Part shown: piece by piece, positions 26,131 through 34,741 of the stretch | Layout: each line of letters opens with the position of its first letter | How positions within the stretch are numbered: the stretch's first letter is position 1 | DNA from: Eubacteriaceae bacterium | GTDB lineage: Bacteria; Bacillota; Clostridia; Peptostreptococcales; Anaerovoracaceae | Length of the DNA stretch: 64,000 bases | NCBI GenBank assembly: GCA_902362805.1 | Contig: CABIXY010000004.1 | Span: 62,001-126,000, forward strand | Direction: 5' to 3' | Made by a program: the position numbers and the translations under genes | Notes under the pieces: model-generated | The model's database searches: none | The model's input: only the letters and a program-made list of their open reading frames with translations | Told to the model about the DNA's origin: nothing

Positions 26131-27879
26131 TTATGCAAGGCTCCAGCCGGAAGCCTTTTTACGGATATTTACAAAATCCTGATAAATCCCGGCTTTTGCC
26201 ATAAGCTCGTCATGGGTTCCCTGTTCGCTGATCCGTCCATCAGAGATCACCAAAATCTGATCTGCCTGACGGATGGTATTCAGGCGATGTGCAATCACAA
26301 GTAATGTTTTACCCTTTACCAGCTCATTGATTGCCTCCTGGATATAGCTTTCATTATCGGTATCAACACTTGCAGTCGCTTCATCCAGAATGACAATCGG
26401 TGCGTCCTTCAAAATGCATCGGGCGATAGAGATTCTTTGCTTTTCGCCGCCGGACAGAGTAGCGCCGCCTTCACCGATGACTGTCTGGAATCCATCTGGC
26501 AGCGCCATGATAAAATCATAGCAGCGGGCTTTTTTTGCAGCCTCATAGACTTCTTCCTCGGTAGCGTCCGGTTTACCCATGCTGATATTGTTGTAAATGG
26601 TATCCTGGAACAAGTACACCCTCTGGAAAACCATGCTGATCTGTTCCATCAGTTCGGCGAGAGGTACATCCCGAATATCTGTACCACGGATTGTCACTTT
26701 GCCGGATTTCACATCCCACAGCCGCGCCAGAAGGTTCGCAATCGTGGATTTGCCACCGCCAGACGGTCCCACAAGTGCGGTCATGGTATTCTTCTGCATA
26801 GAGAAGCTGATGTTGTGCAGGACTTCCTTGTCCTGATAGGCGAAGCCCACATCGCTAAATTGTACTTCTGGCTGATCCGGCTGTGCCTGTGACAGAATAT
26901 GTTGATTTCCGTTATCGGGAAGTTCGGGCTCGTCCAAAACAGCTTCAATGCGGTCTAATGCGGCATTCATCACGGTCAGTCGGGTTGCTTCTCCATAAAG
27001 AGCTTTCAGAGGTCCAAAGAGATCAAAGACAAACAGCAGCACGCCCAAAAGATAAGCCAGGGAGAGTACGCCTTCCTGATGTAAAAAAACGGATAAATCG
27101 AAGATAGCGGCAATACCCACGCCATAGAGAATGTTTAAGCCAGTGGTCCACGGTGTCATTTTCTGCTCAAACTTCGTATTGACATCCCTTGATTTTTTGA
27201 AGTTTTCCGTTAATTCGTCAGATTTTTCTCCGAGCAGATTGTAACTTTTGATAACCCCAATTCCTTCAGCAAAAGACAAGACCGCATCCGTCAAATTCTC
27301 GCTTTGGTTTTGACGCCCGACAGCCTCCTTGAAGGAAACCTTATTCATATATTTTGCAACCAGTGATGCCAGCAAGGTAATGATTACCGCAATCAGCCCA
27401 AGTCTCCAATCCAGTACGAACATAAAAACAGCTAAAACCAAAGTAGACAGCATATAGCTCATCATGTTGCCAATGGTACTCATAGAAACTTCCTCAATGA
27501 ATACCATATCCGTACTGAGAACAGAGCTGATTTTTCCAATATTCCCCGATGTAAAGTAACCCATCGGCATTTTTCTTAAATGATTTCCCAACTCCATCCG
27601 TTTATCAGCAAAGATCATAAATCCAGCGGCACTTTGCAGACGGTCGCTCAAATAGTGAACCACTGTCTGAACCACTACAACAGCTAATAATCCAAGTCCG
27701 ACAAACAGACAGGTCTTTCCAGTCAGCGTATTATCAGCAAACCCGGCCAAGACAATAAACGCCATGAAGATCGGCATTTTGGAGAGAATGGACTCGACAA
27801 ATGCACATAGAAATGCAGCCTGAATACGGCTTTTATACCTCCCGGAGAGGTTCAGGATTCTTGAAATCAATGCAAACAT
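26131..27879 (-). CDS. ABC transporter, fused membrane and ATPase domains (IrtB/YbtQ-like)
   Basis: 582 residues. Six-helix membrane domain, then ATPase with Walker A (GPSGGGKST), signature (LSGGEKQRIS) and Walker B (IVILDEATAS). Its ATG directly follows the stop of the partner gene, so a heterodimer is expected. The pair resembles siderophore-importing IrtAB/YbtPQ in layout and sits beside a DtxR repressor, ECF genes and a metallophore-type NRPS locus. Import is favoured, but exporter function for the NRPS product cannot be excluded. Confidence 0.9.
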   Translation of the reverse strand: MFALISRILNLSGRYKSRIQAAFLCAFVESILSKMPIFMAFIVLAGFADNTLTGKTCLFVGLGLLAVVVVQTVVHYLSDRLQSAAGFMIFADKRMELGNHLRKMPMGYFTSGNIGKISSVLSTDMVFIEEVSMSTIGNMMSYMLSTLVLAVFMFVLDWRLGLIAVIITLLASLVAKYMNKVSFKEAVGRQNQSENLTDAVLSFAEGIGVIKSYNLLGEKSDELTENFKKSRDVNTKFEQKMTPWTTGLNILYGVGIAAIFDLSVFLHQEGVLSLAYLLGVLLFVFDLFGPLKALYGEATRLTVMNAALDRIEAVLDEPELPDNGNQHILSQAQPDQPEVQFSDVGFAYQDKEVLHNISFSMQKNTMTALVGPSGGGKSTIANLLARLWDVKSGKVTIRGTDIRDVPLAELMEQISMVFQRVYLFQDTIYNNISMGKPDATEEEVYEAAKKARCYDFIMALPDGFQTVIGEGGATLSGGEKQRISIARCILKDAPIVILDEATASVDTDNESYIQEAINELVKGKTLLVIAHRLNTIRQADQILVISDGRISEQGTHDELMAKAGIYQDFVNIRKKASGWSLA

Positions 27880-29664
27880 TTATCTTCCCTCCTTTGCAGT
27901 AGATACTTTCCACTCGGCGCTGTCCTGAGCCGCTTTCCACAACTTTTGGTATTCTGGGCAAGCTTGAATCAGCTCCTGATGTTTTCCGGTTGCCACCATC
28001 TTTCCGTGATCCATAACGCATATTTGATCTGCGTTCATTATAGCGGGAAGTTTGTGAGCGATAACTACCAAGGTTTTTCCCTCCACCAGCTCCGCAATAG
28101 CAGCCTCCATTTTTTCCTCATTTTCTGGATCAGCATAGGCCGTGGCCTCGTCAAGCACTACAATCGGGGCATCCTTCAATATTGCCCGCGCCAGGGAAAT
28201 TCGCTGGCGCTGCCCCCCGGAAAGCATTTTCCCCGCATCGCCCGCCATGGAGTGAATACCTTGCGGCAGCTTTTCCAGAAACTCCATACACCGGGCTTTC
28301 TTCGCCGCCTGCATTACTTCCTCATCGGTAGCATCCAAACGTCCAAGACGGATATTTTCCAGCAGGGAGGTGTTAAACAGGTACTGATCCTGAGCCACAT
28401 AGGAAATGCGGCTGTTCAATGCCTCCAGGCTCATATCACAAAGTTTCTGCCCGCCAATGGAAATGCTCCCTTTCTGCGGGTCATAGTAGTGGATCAACAG
28501 TTTTGCAAGGGTGCTCTTGCCAGAACCGGATTCACCAACTAGGGCAGTTTTTTGTCCTGCTTGTGCCACAAAGGTAATATCGTGGAGGACTTCGTTTTCC
28601 GCTATTATCGGTTTCCCATCTGGGCCAGGCTGTGTCGTCTGATACGCAAAGGAAACATGATCGTAAGAAATGTTAAAATCCTGTCCGTGGAAATCATCCT
28701 CAGCAGCTTGCAGCGGTGCCGTATTTAACATCTGTTCAAGTGCCGTGATCTTATAATTCAGATTCGGAATCGTCTCCATAAAGCCCAGTGCTTTCAGGAG
28801 AGGAATCCCAATGCTGAGGGAAAGGCAGAGGACTAAAATCAAATCAGGTAAAGTGCTTATGCCACAGAGAACAAACCATGCCCCAAGAGGCAAAGTCAGA
28901 ATAACAGTGCAGGGCAGTAGACTTCCGTATATCGCCATCCAGGGCCAGGCGGCCTTATACCATGCCAAGGTATAATCCCGATAGTCCGTTACATCCTTGC
29001 GGAAGTTCTCGTAAGATTCGCTCTCCCGGTTGAAAACCTTGACAACCTCCATACCATTGATGTACTCAATGATCGTGTTGTTCATTTTCTGTGCAGACTG
29101 ATAGTAGGGACCCATGCGCTTCATTCCAACAGAGTACATAATGACCATGGAGAGCAGGCTGATCGGGATAGAGGCCAAAGACATAAGAGCCAGTTTCCAG
29201 TCCGCACAAAACATAGCAACATAAATCACCAGCGGGATCAGTAAATTTGCGATACCCTCTGGGACTGAATGAGCAAGGAGCAATTCCAAGCTGTCCACAT
29301 CATCGACAAACAGCTTTTTGATTGTCCCTGTCCCTTTTTCCTCCACAATGCCAAGGGGAAGTTTCTCAAACTTCTTTTGCAGAGATACCCGCAGCCGGAA
29401 CAATGTGTTATATGCTGCTTTATGAGAAATTGATAATCCCCATCCATAAAAAAACGCCTGCAAAACAAGACAGATCAAAACCCCTATAACACGCAATAAA
29501 ACAAATTCTGTTTCAACAGAATCGCCCATAACCAATGGCGAAATGACCTGATAGGCCAGCACAAAAGGCAGGATGCCCATAAGAACGCTGACCAGTACGA
29601 CAACCGTGGCCACATACATATTTTTCTTATATGGCCCTGCGTACTCAAAGATTTTTTTGAACAT
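27880..29664 (-). CDS. ABC transporter, fused membrane and ATPase domains (IrtA/YbtP-like)
   Basis: 594 residues. Membrane domain in residues 15-310, ATPase with Walker A (GESGSGKST), signature (LSGGQRQRIS) and Walker B (IVVLDEATAY). Partner of the next gene, with which it abuts without spacer. Preceded by a strong terminator that separates it from the ECF genes, so the pair may have its own promoter or depend on read-through. Confidence 0.9.
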   Translation of the reverse strand: MFKKIFEYAGPYKKNMYVATVVVLVSVLMGILPFVLAYQVISPLVMGDSVETEFVLLRVIGVLICLVLQAFFYGWGLSISHKAAYNTLFRLRVSLQKKFEKLPLGIVEEKGTGTIKKLFVDDVDSLELLLAHSVPEGIANLLIPLVIYVAMFCADWKLALMSLASIPISLLSMVIMYSVGMKRMGPYYQSAQKMNNTIIEYINGMEVVKVFNRESESYENFRKDVTDYRDYTLAWYKAAWPWMAIYGSLLPCTVILTLPLGAWFVLCGISTLPDLILVLCLSLSIGIPLLKALGFMETIPNLNYKITALEQMLNTAPLQAAEDDFHGQDFNISYDHVSFAYQTTQPGPDGKPIIAENEVLHDITFVAQAGQKTALVGESGSGKSTLAKLLIHYYDPQKGSISIGGQKLCDMSLEALNSRISYVAQDQYLFNTSLLENIRLGRLDATDEEVMQAAKKARCMEFLEKLPQGIHSMAGDAGKMLSGGQRQRISLARAILKDAPIVVLDEATAYADPENEEKMEAAIAELVEGKTLVVIAHKLPAIMNADQICVMDHGKMVATGKHQELIQACPEYQKLWKAAQDSAEWKVSTAKEGR

Positions 29665-29699
29665 AAGCCCTCCTTATATTGAGCCGTACTGTCTGTGCT

Positions 29700-29736
29700 T
29701 CAAAAACAAGAGGCCGCCAAAGTAAAGCGGCCTCTT
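29700..29736 (-). terminator. Terminator between ECF genes and the ABC pair
   Basis: AAGAGGCCGC at 29708-29717 and GCGGCCTCTT at 29727-29736 form a perfect 10-bp GC-rich stem; on the minus strand it is followed by TTGTTTTTG. It lies 50 bases after the ECF ATPase stop. Confidence 0.85.
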
Positions 29737-29790
29737 ATCATTATCTTTCTGTCCAGTCAAGGCGGCCCTGACATTCATAATTTCTAAAAT

Positions 29791-31257
29791 TCACTGGCGG
29801 ATTCGGAAAAAATCCAAAACCTTTTTACTGCCGGATTCGTCCAATGGATAGCTTTCTTTTACTTGCCCTTTTTCCATATGGACTACATACGAACATCCCG
29901 CCATCACCAACTCCGGATCATGCGTAATAACAAGAAGCGTTTTGCCCTGATCCGCGAGTGACTTCAAACTCCGCGCAACTTCCCGCATATGTTTGAGATC
30001 AAGCCCGCTTGTTGGTTCGTCAAACACAATGATCTCCCGGTTACTCACAATGGCAGACGCGATCGCTACCCGCTGTTTTTGCCCGCCGGAAAGAGAAAGC
30101 GGGTGCCTGTCTTTATATTCCAGCAGATCAAACTGTTTAAGGATTTTATCCACAACAGTTTCATCCTTGTTGTCCATGCTCAGAAGCACTTCATCCGCCA
30201 CGCTTTCGGTAAATAGCTGATGGCTGGTATCCTGCATTACCATGTAGCAATGTTTGAGCCGGGCTTTCCAATCAAGGGTTTTCCCCTCAACCTGCAAAAA
30301 GCCACACTTCTTTTCCAGTCCGCAAATACAGCGGGCCAGAGTAGATTTTCCAGCGCCATTCAGACCGATAATGGCAATCGTTTCTCCAACAGGCAGTTCT
30401 GCACTCGGAATATGGAGGCTTTCCGGTTCCCGCTTTTTATACGCAAAGCAGAAATTTTGAAATTCCATCTGTTTAGCTGTATGCGCCTGATACTGATTCG
30501 CAGGCTTCAACTTCGAGAGAGAAAACGGCCGCAGCCCTATTTCTTTTCGAGTGCCATCCGATAAGCTGTCAAATTCAGCAGGCGTGTATTCCCGTTCAAT
30601 CTCCCCATCTTTTACATACAGCACACGATCTGCAAGATCGTGAAGGTAGTAAAGGCGGTGTTCTGCGATCAGAATTGTTTTGCCCTGCTTTTTCCAGAGG
30701 CTTAGGACCTGCCGCAGGTCATCAATAGCAGCCATATCCAAATTAGAAGATGGTTCGTCCAGGACCATAATTCCCGGCAGCAATACACTTGATGAAGCAC
30801 AGGCTATTTTTTGCTTTTCGCCTCCGGACAGAGCAAACACGCTTCGCCCCATCAAATCTTCAATATGATAATCGGAAACTGTCCGGTCAATCCTTTTCAG
30901 GATATCCTCCTGAGGATAGCCTAAATTTTCACAGGCAAAGGCTAATTCACTATCCGTATCCACGTTGAAAAACTGACTTTTGGGATTCTGGAATACAGAT
31001 CCCACCATAGCAGCCAAGTCATAAAGCGGCGTATCTGATACGCTTTTTCCGTCCAGAAGGACATCGCCCTCTAATTTGCCCTCGTAATAATGAGGCACCA
31101 GCCCGTTTACCAAACGGGTAATCGTTGTTTTCCCACAGCCGGATTCTCCCGTAAGTAAAACAAATTCCCCTGTGTTTATGGTGAGATTGACATTTCTAAT
31201 CCCTCCGCCGCTGGATTCTTCACCATAAGAAAAAGAAACATTTTGAAAATCTATCAT
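29791..31257 (-). CDS. ECF transporter ATPase, duplicated (CbiO/EcfA-like, two ABC domains)
   Basis: 488 residues with two ATPase domains in tandem. Domain 1 has GESGCGKTT, LSGGEKQK and IMVLDEPSSN; domain 2 has GLNGAGKST, LSGGQKQRV and IIVFDEPTSG. A fused EcfA-EcfA' unit replaces the usual two subunits. ATG at 31257 follows AGGAGGG and overlaps the T-component stop as ATGA; an in-frame upstream extension is rejected. Powers uptake together with the T and S proteins. Confidence 0.94.
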   Translation of the reverse strand: MIDFQNVSFSYGEESSGGGIRNVNLTINTGEFVLLTGESGCGKTTITRLVNGLVPHYYEGKLEGDVLLDGKSVSDTPLYDLAAMVGSVFQNPKSQFFNVDTDSELAFACENLGYPQEDILKRIDRTVSDYHIEDLMGRSVFALSGGEKQKIACASSSVLLPGIMVLDEPSSNLDMAAIDDLRQVLSLWKKQGKTILIAEHRLYYLHDLADRVLYVKDGEIEREYTPAEFDSLSDGTRKEIGLRPFSLSKLKPANQYQAHTAKQMEFQNFCFAYKKREPESLHIPSAELPVGETIAIIGLNGAGKSTLARCICGLEKKCGFLQVEGKTLDWKARLKHCYMVMQDTSHQLFTESVADEVLLSMDNKDETVVDKILKQFDLLEYKDRHPLSLSGGQKQRVAIASAIVSNREIIVFDEPTSGLDLKHMREVARSLKSLADQGKTLLVITHDPELVMAGCSYVVHMEKGQVKESYPLDESGSKKVLDFFRIRQ

Positions 31258-32006
31258 GGCAAAATCCCTCCTGCGGAAATTATCGGGGAAGCAATCGCCC
31301 AAAACACTACAAAGCAACAAAACAAGATCAGCACCACATCGGCAAAATTGAATTTAAGCTGGCAAATGTTTGTGCGTTTGACAGGAGCGCCGAGGCCACG
31401 GGTAATTGCCGCAGCGGAAAGTTCCTCACCGATTTTCACGGAGCAGGTAATCATCGGGATCAGCTTATACTCCAATATTTTTGAAGATTTTTTCCCTCCA
31501 AGTTTAATCCCACGCATTTTCATAGCGTCACTGATTGCTTCTGACTCCTGAAAGACAGTTGGAAAGAAGCGGAACATGACCGTTAAGGGGATCGTCACTT
31601 CTTTAGGCATATGGATTCTTTCCATGCCGGAAATCAATTCACTGACCGTTGTTGTTTTCACTGCATAGGCAGCAATCGCAACACTGGGAAGGATTCGGCA
31701 GAAGAATCCTATTGTAAACAAAACAAGGAAATTCAATATCCCCGTAAGGTGCGGCAAAACATAAATTTGGACAGCATAAAAAACAGAAAACACAGCAATA
31801 TAGCCCACAGCTTTTGCACATTGTTTCGAGGTAAGCAGCAATATAGCCGGAACCACACAAAGAACAAGGCGGATCAGTCCCATAGCTTCTCCGCCTGTTC
31901 CACCCATGACAAAAATGCTTATGATGAAGATGAGCAACAGTTTTGTACGCGGATCGAGCCGCAACCCTTGTTCTGTTTTTTTGCTGAGCAGAATTTCCCG
32001 CGCCAT
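31254..32006 (-). CDS. ECF transporter transmembrane (T) component, CbiQ-like
   Basis: 250 residues, several transmembrane helices, with the two short coupling-helix motifs of T components visible as ARG-like SDAMKMRGIKLGG and AITRGLGAPVKR. N-terminal LRLDPRTKLLLIF is the typical EcfT start. ATG at 32006 overlaps the S-component stop (TAATG). Confidence 0.92.
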   Translation of the reverse strand: MAREILLSKKTEQGLRLDPRTKLLLIFIISIFVMGGTGGEAMGLIRLVLCVVPAILLLTSKQCAKAVGYIAVFSVFYAVQIYVLPHLTGILNFLVLFTIGFFCRILPSVAIAAYAVKTTTVSELISGMERIHMPKEVTIPLTVMFRFFPTVFQESEAISDAMKMRGIKLGGKKSSKILEYKLIPMITCSVKIGEELSAAAITRGLGAPVKRTNICQLKFNFADVVLILFCCFVVFWAIASPIISAGGILP

Positions 32007-32602
32007 TATGCAATACCGGCACGCTGGAAGTGCTTTTTGCAAATGACTTTCCCAATCATACCTCCGACAAGGCCAAACACAAAGCAGGCAACCAGCAAAA
32101 TAGGCGCAATCCACATAGGCATATATGTATTAAGGGTAGCTGCATATTCAGCGCCGTATCCTTCAGTCAGCATTACCATATAGCTTTCACGGTTCAGGAA
32201 AATGGGAGCAAAGTTGCCAAACACCCAGATGCTGAACACACCGCAGGAAAGAACTGTACTCTTTGCACTTTTGTAGTCTGCCTTTTTCAGGATCACGTCA
32301 GCCAACAGACCGCCAACAAGACCAGTTACCATAGTAAGATAGCCGTTGCCGAAGAACACCATGATTAGGCCAATCAGGAAACCCATGATTGCAGTCATCC
32401 CGAATTTTTTAGCCTTTGTAACATACAGCATATAGGGGATGCCGCCAATCAAAGGACACAGCACCGCCATCAGCGGAATAAAAATGGGGATGAAGCCAAG
32501 CATCGCCACCAGCATAACAATGACGACATAGATGACGGTGTAGATGCCGATAGTAATTAAATCTTTTCCCTCAAGCCGGGAACTTTTTTTCTGGGAACTC
32601 AT
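32006..32602 (-). CDS. ECF transporter substrate-binding (S) component, MptD/Trep_Strep-like
   Basis: 198 residues with about six hydrophobic helices; LVAMLGFIPIFIPLMAVLC and GFLIGLIMVFFGNGY resemble the Trep_Strep (TIGR02185) putative S components. The substrate of that family is not established to my knowledge; the context suggests a metal complex. First gene of the ECF operon, with AGGAGG ahead and a strong promoter with AraC-type repeats. Confidence 0.85.
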   Translation of the reverse strand: MSSQKKSSRLEGKDLITIGIYTVIYVVIVMLVAMLGFIPIFIPLMAVLCPLIGGIPYMLYVTKAKKFGMTAIMGFLIGLIMVFFGNGYLTMVTGLVGGLLADVILKKADYKSAKSTVLSCGVFSIWVFGNFAPIFLNRESYMVMLTEGYGAEYAATLNTYMPMWIAPILLVACFVFGLVGGMIGKVICKKHFQRAGIA

Positions 32603-32626
32603 ACCAGTATCCTCCTATCTAAAAAA

Positions 32627-32722
32627 TGGTGTAGTTAGCATTTTCTAACTACACCACATATAATAACAATTTACGCCTACATTTCCAACCCAAAAACGGT
32701 TTTATTCTACCCAAAATCGGTA
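32627..32722 (-). promoter_or_regulatory. Promoter of the ECF operon with AraC-type direct repeats and a 12-bp dyad near +1
   Basis: On the minus strand TTGGAA, a 17-base spacer and TATTAT make a good sigma-A promoter (about 32686-32658). Just upstream, on the plus strand, CCAACCCAAAAACGGT and TCTACCCAAAATCGGT are direct repeats with a 21-bp period, the first overlapping -35: an AraC-activator layout. At the predicted start, TGGTGTAGTTAG (32627-32638) and CTAACTACACCA (32645-32656) form a perfect dyad with TTTTTT after it on the minus strand. It could be the araC terminator, an attenuator, or a repressor site. Confidence 0.7.
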
Positions 32723-32732
32723 TTTTTTATTT

Positions 32733-33698
32733 TTAACCAATCGTATTTTCCGTTTTATAGTTTTTAGGAATTACCCCATACTTCTTTTTGAATGCCGCAG
32801 CAAAGTTACTCGGTTTTGAATAGCCTACAAATGCTGCCACCTGACTTACGTTCAAATTACTTTCTAATAGTAGACTTGCCGCCTTTTCCAATCGCTGATC
32901 TATAATATACGCATGAACCGATGTTCCAAACAGCGAGGAAAAACCCTTTGACAATTTTGAAGTACTAATATTGACTTTTCGCGCCAATTCCTCACAACTT
33001 GGTGCCAAAGCAAGCTGACTGTCAATGATTCTCTTCGCTTCTATGATGGATTCTCGGTCACTTCTGGAAATTGCTATATAAGTTGACGCAAGAATACTCA
33101 GTTCCAAAATCTCACTCAAATATACAGATAACAACTCAAAAACTTTGCTTTCCAAAAACAGGTATCCCAATCCGCCGCGATATTGCGTGAAGTCTTTCAG
33201 TTCCGCAAAAATGTGCTCCATATAGGGAGTAATACCTACTTTTGATATACCTTCCAATAGTTTTTTCTGATAAACCTCAATCTCACCAACATCAAAATAG
33301 TCATTCATAATTTTACGGAAATACGACAGTGGTACTTTTACATTTTTGAAAAGGAAATCGTTTTGTTTGGAATAGCACAGATATTCCATTTTCCCGTGCC
33401 CACGATAAATACAGGACTCACCTTTTTGTATGCTGATACTTTGTCGGCTATCTGCAATATTCCAGGAAACACCATCATTGAAGCAGAACAACATTTGAAT
33501 GTATTCTTCGCTACTCACTCCCTGCACGTTCATATCTGAAAAATAATTCATTTTCCAGTCCGAAACAACTGCTCCCTGTTTCGTGACCACCTGTAAAATC
33601 TGCCCTGTCCCCATGTCTGCTGGAATATCTATGGTTATTGTCTGCGGTGAATTAGAGAGCAGATCACGATAAAGATTATTCATGTATTGGTTTGTCAT
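32733..33698 (-). CDS. AraC-family regulator of the transport operon
   Basis: 321 residues. C-terminal double HTH (CEELARKVNISTSKLSKGFS, LNVSQVAAFVGYSKPSNFAA, FKKKYGVIPKNYK); N-terminal 200 residues have no recognised family. GGGAGG lies 11 bases before the ATG at 33698 and 5 before an in-frame TTG at 33704, so either may be used. Located directly upstream of the ECF genes and, I infer, the activator that binds the direct repeats just past its own stop. The parallel with YbtA suggests a siderophore-responsive activator. Confidence 0.9.
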   Translation of the reverse strand: MTNQYMNNLYRDLLSNSPQTITIDIPADMGTGQILQVVTKQGAVVSDWKMNYFSDMNVQGVSSEEYIQMLFCFNDGVSWNIADSRQSISIQKGESCIYRGHGKMEYLCYSKQNDFLFKNVKVPLSYFRKIMNDYFDVGEIEVYQKKLLEGISKVGITPYMEHIFAELKDFTQYRGGLGYLFLESKVFELLSVYLSEILELSILASTYIAISRSDRESIIEAKRIIDSQLALAPSCEELARKVNISTSKLSKGFSSLFGTSVHAYIIDQRLEKAASLLLESNLNVSQVAAFVGYSKPSNFAAAFKKKYGVIPKNYKTENTIG

Positions 33699-33997
33699 GT
33701 ACAAGCATTCCTCCCGAAGTTAGATAAGACTAATTAAATTTTACAACTTCCAAAGTAAAAAGTCAAATTTTGTAATCATGTAAAAAGCAGACACTACTTA
33801 ATGTAAATTACAAACTTCACTTACTTCCATTTCTTTCTGCATCTCACAAGACGATAAAGTCACTTTTAAAACCCATTGTACTGACAATTTAATATTAATT
33901 CTCATTGTTCTCCCTGCACATCGCTAAATTATCTTATAAATATGGCATTTTAGGAACACCTGACAGTTCGAGAGTTAATTTTATCTGAAGTTCATAT
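33699..33997. promoter_or_regulatory. Intergenic spacer between NRPS locus and araC-like gene
   Basis: About 300 bp, AT-rich, with no gene. It must hold the promoter of the AraC gene. An imperfect dyad, ACAAT...ATTGT at 33884-33908, is AT-rich and could be a metal-regulator site. It also marks one edge of the AT-rich biosynthetic segment. Confidence 0.35.
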
Positions 33998-34741
33998 TTA
34001 TCGTGCTTTTATTGCAAGTAATAATGTTTCTGATAATTTAGCTGTTCTAAAGTGCATTTTTGTCAATTGGTTTAAAATTTTTTCCACACTCTGATAATTC
34101 CACGACATTAGGCTATCTACAGTACTAACTATGTTTTTACCACAAAAAACTTTATAGGTCAATCTCCATGTCCATTGATCCATCCCCACTTGCTTTATAT
34201 CAGTAATATACGTCTCATAGCGCAATCTTCCTTGAGTAGCCACCGATATTCTACTTCCTACTGGCGCAACAAGAAATTTCGGTTCTAAAAGTTCTATCAG
34301 GATTGGGACATTTATATTCAAATTTTTATCTAATTTATACAATAATTTTTCTTGTTCATCCCTTTTTAAATGTCCAAGTACTCCCATGCACATTACACCA
34401 CTTATTTTATCTCGAAATGAATATTTACCTACATCTATCGGCAATAGAGAAATTCTCTCTTTAACTTCATTATGCTCCATTAATCTTGCCATAAACGCTG
34501 TTCTCATATAAGCCGATGGTTCTAAAGCAATTATTTCTTTATCACATATCATATTAGCCATCTCTATTGTTGTTTTTCCAGTTCCTGCACCTATATCCAA
34601 AATGATTCCATCTAAATCCTTAACCATATCAGCAAATTTGTTTAAAACAATTTTTTTGTTCCCTATCTGTGAAAGAGCTGATAAATCATAAAATTCTACT
34701 GTCTCTCCGTATACATTCTCAATTTCATTCAATCCCGTCAT
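33998..34741 (-). CDS. SAM-dependent methyltransferase of the NRPS locus
   Basis: 247 residues, class I fold: motif I ILDIGAGTGKTT near residue 47, an acidic residue ending strand 2 (IIALEPSAYM), and post-I strands. Motif I is intact, unlike the degenerate domain in the large NRPS. It overlaps the reductase gene by 17 bases. Likely N-, C- or O-methylates a thiazoline/thiazolidine intermediate or the finished product; target unknown. GGAG is very close to the first ATG, so a TTG at 34732 is an alternative start. Confidence 0.88.
   Translation of the reverse strand: MTGLNEIENVYGETVEFYDLSALSQIGNKKIVLNKFADMVKDLDGIILDIGAGTGKTTIEMANMICDKEIIALEPSAYMRTAFMARLMEHNEVKERISLLPIDVGKYSFRDKISGVMCMGVLGHLKRDEQEKLLYKLDKNLNINVPILIELLEPKFLVAPVGSRISVATQGRLRYETYITDIKQVGMDQWTWRLTYKVFCGKNIVSTVDSLMSWNYQSVEKILNQLTKMHFRTAKLSETLLLAIKAR

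Noticed and set aside
27946..28542. 198-codon plus-strand frame
   Set aside because: Antisense to the ABC ATPase domain; arises from the codon pattern of that gene, with no motif of its own.
31611..32183. 190-codon plus-strand frame
   Set aside because: Antisense to the ECF T and S components, hydrophilic with no family.
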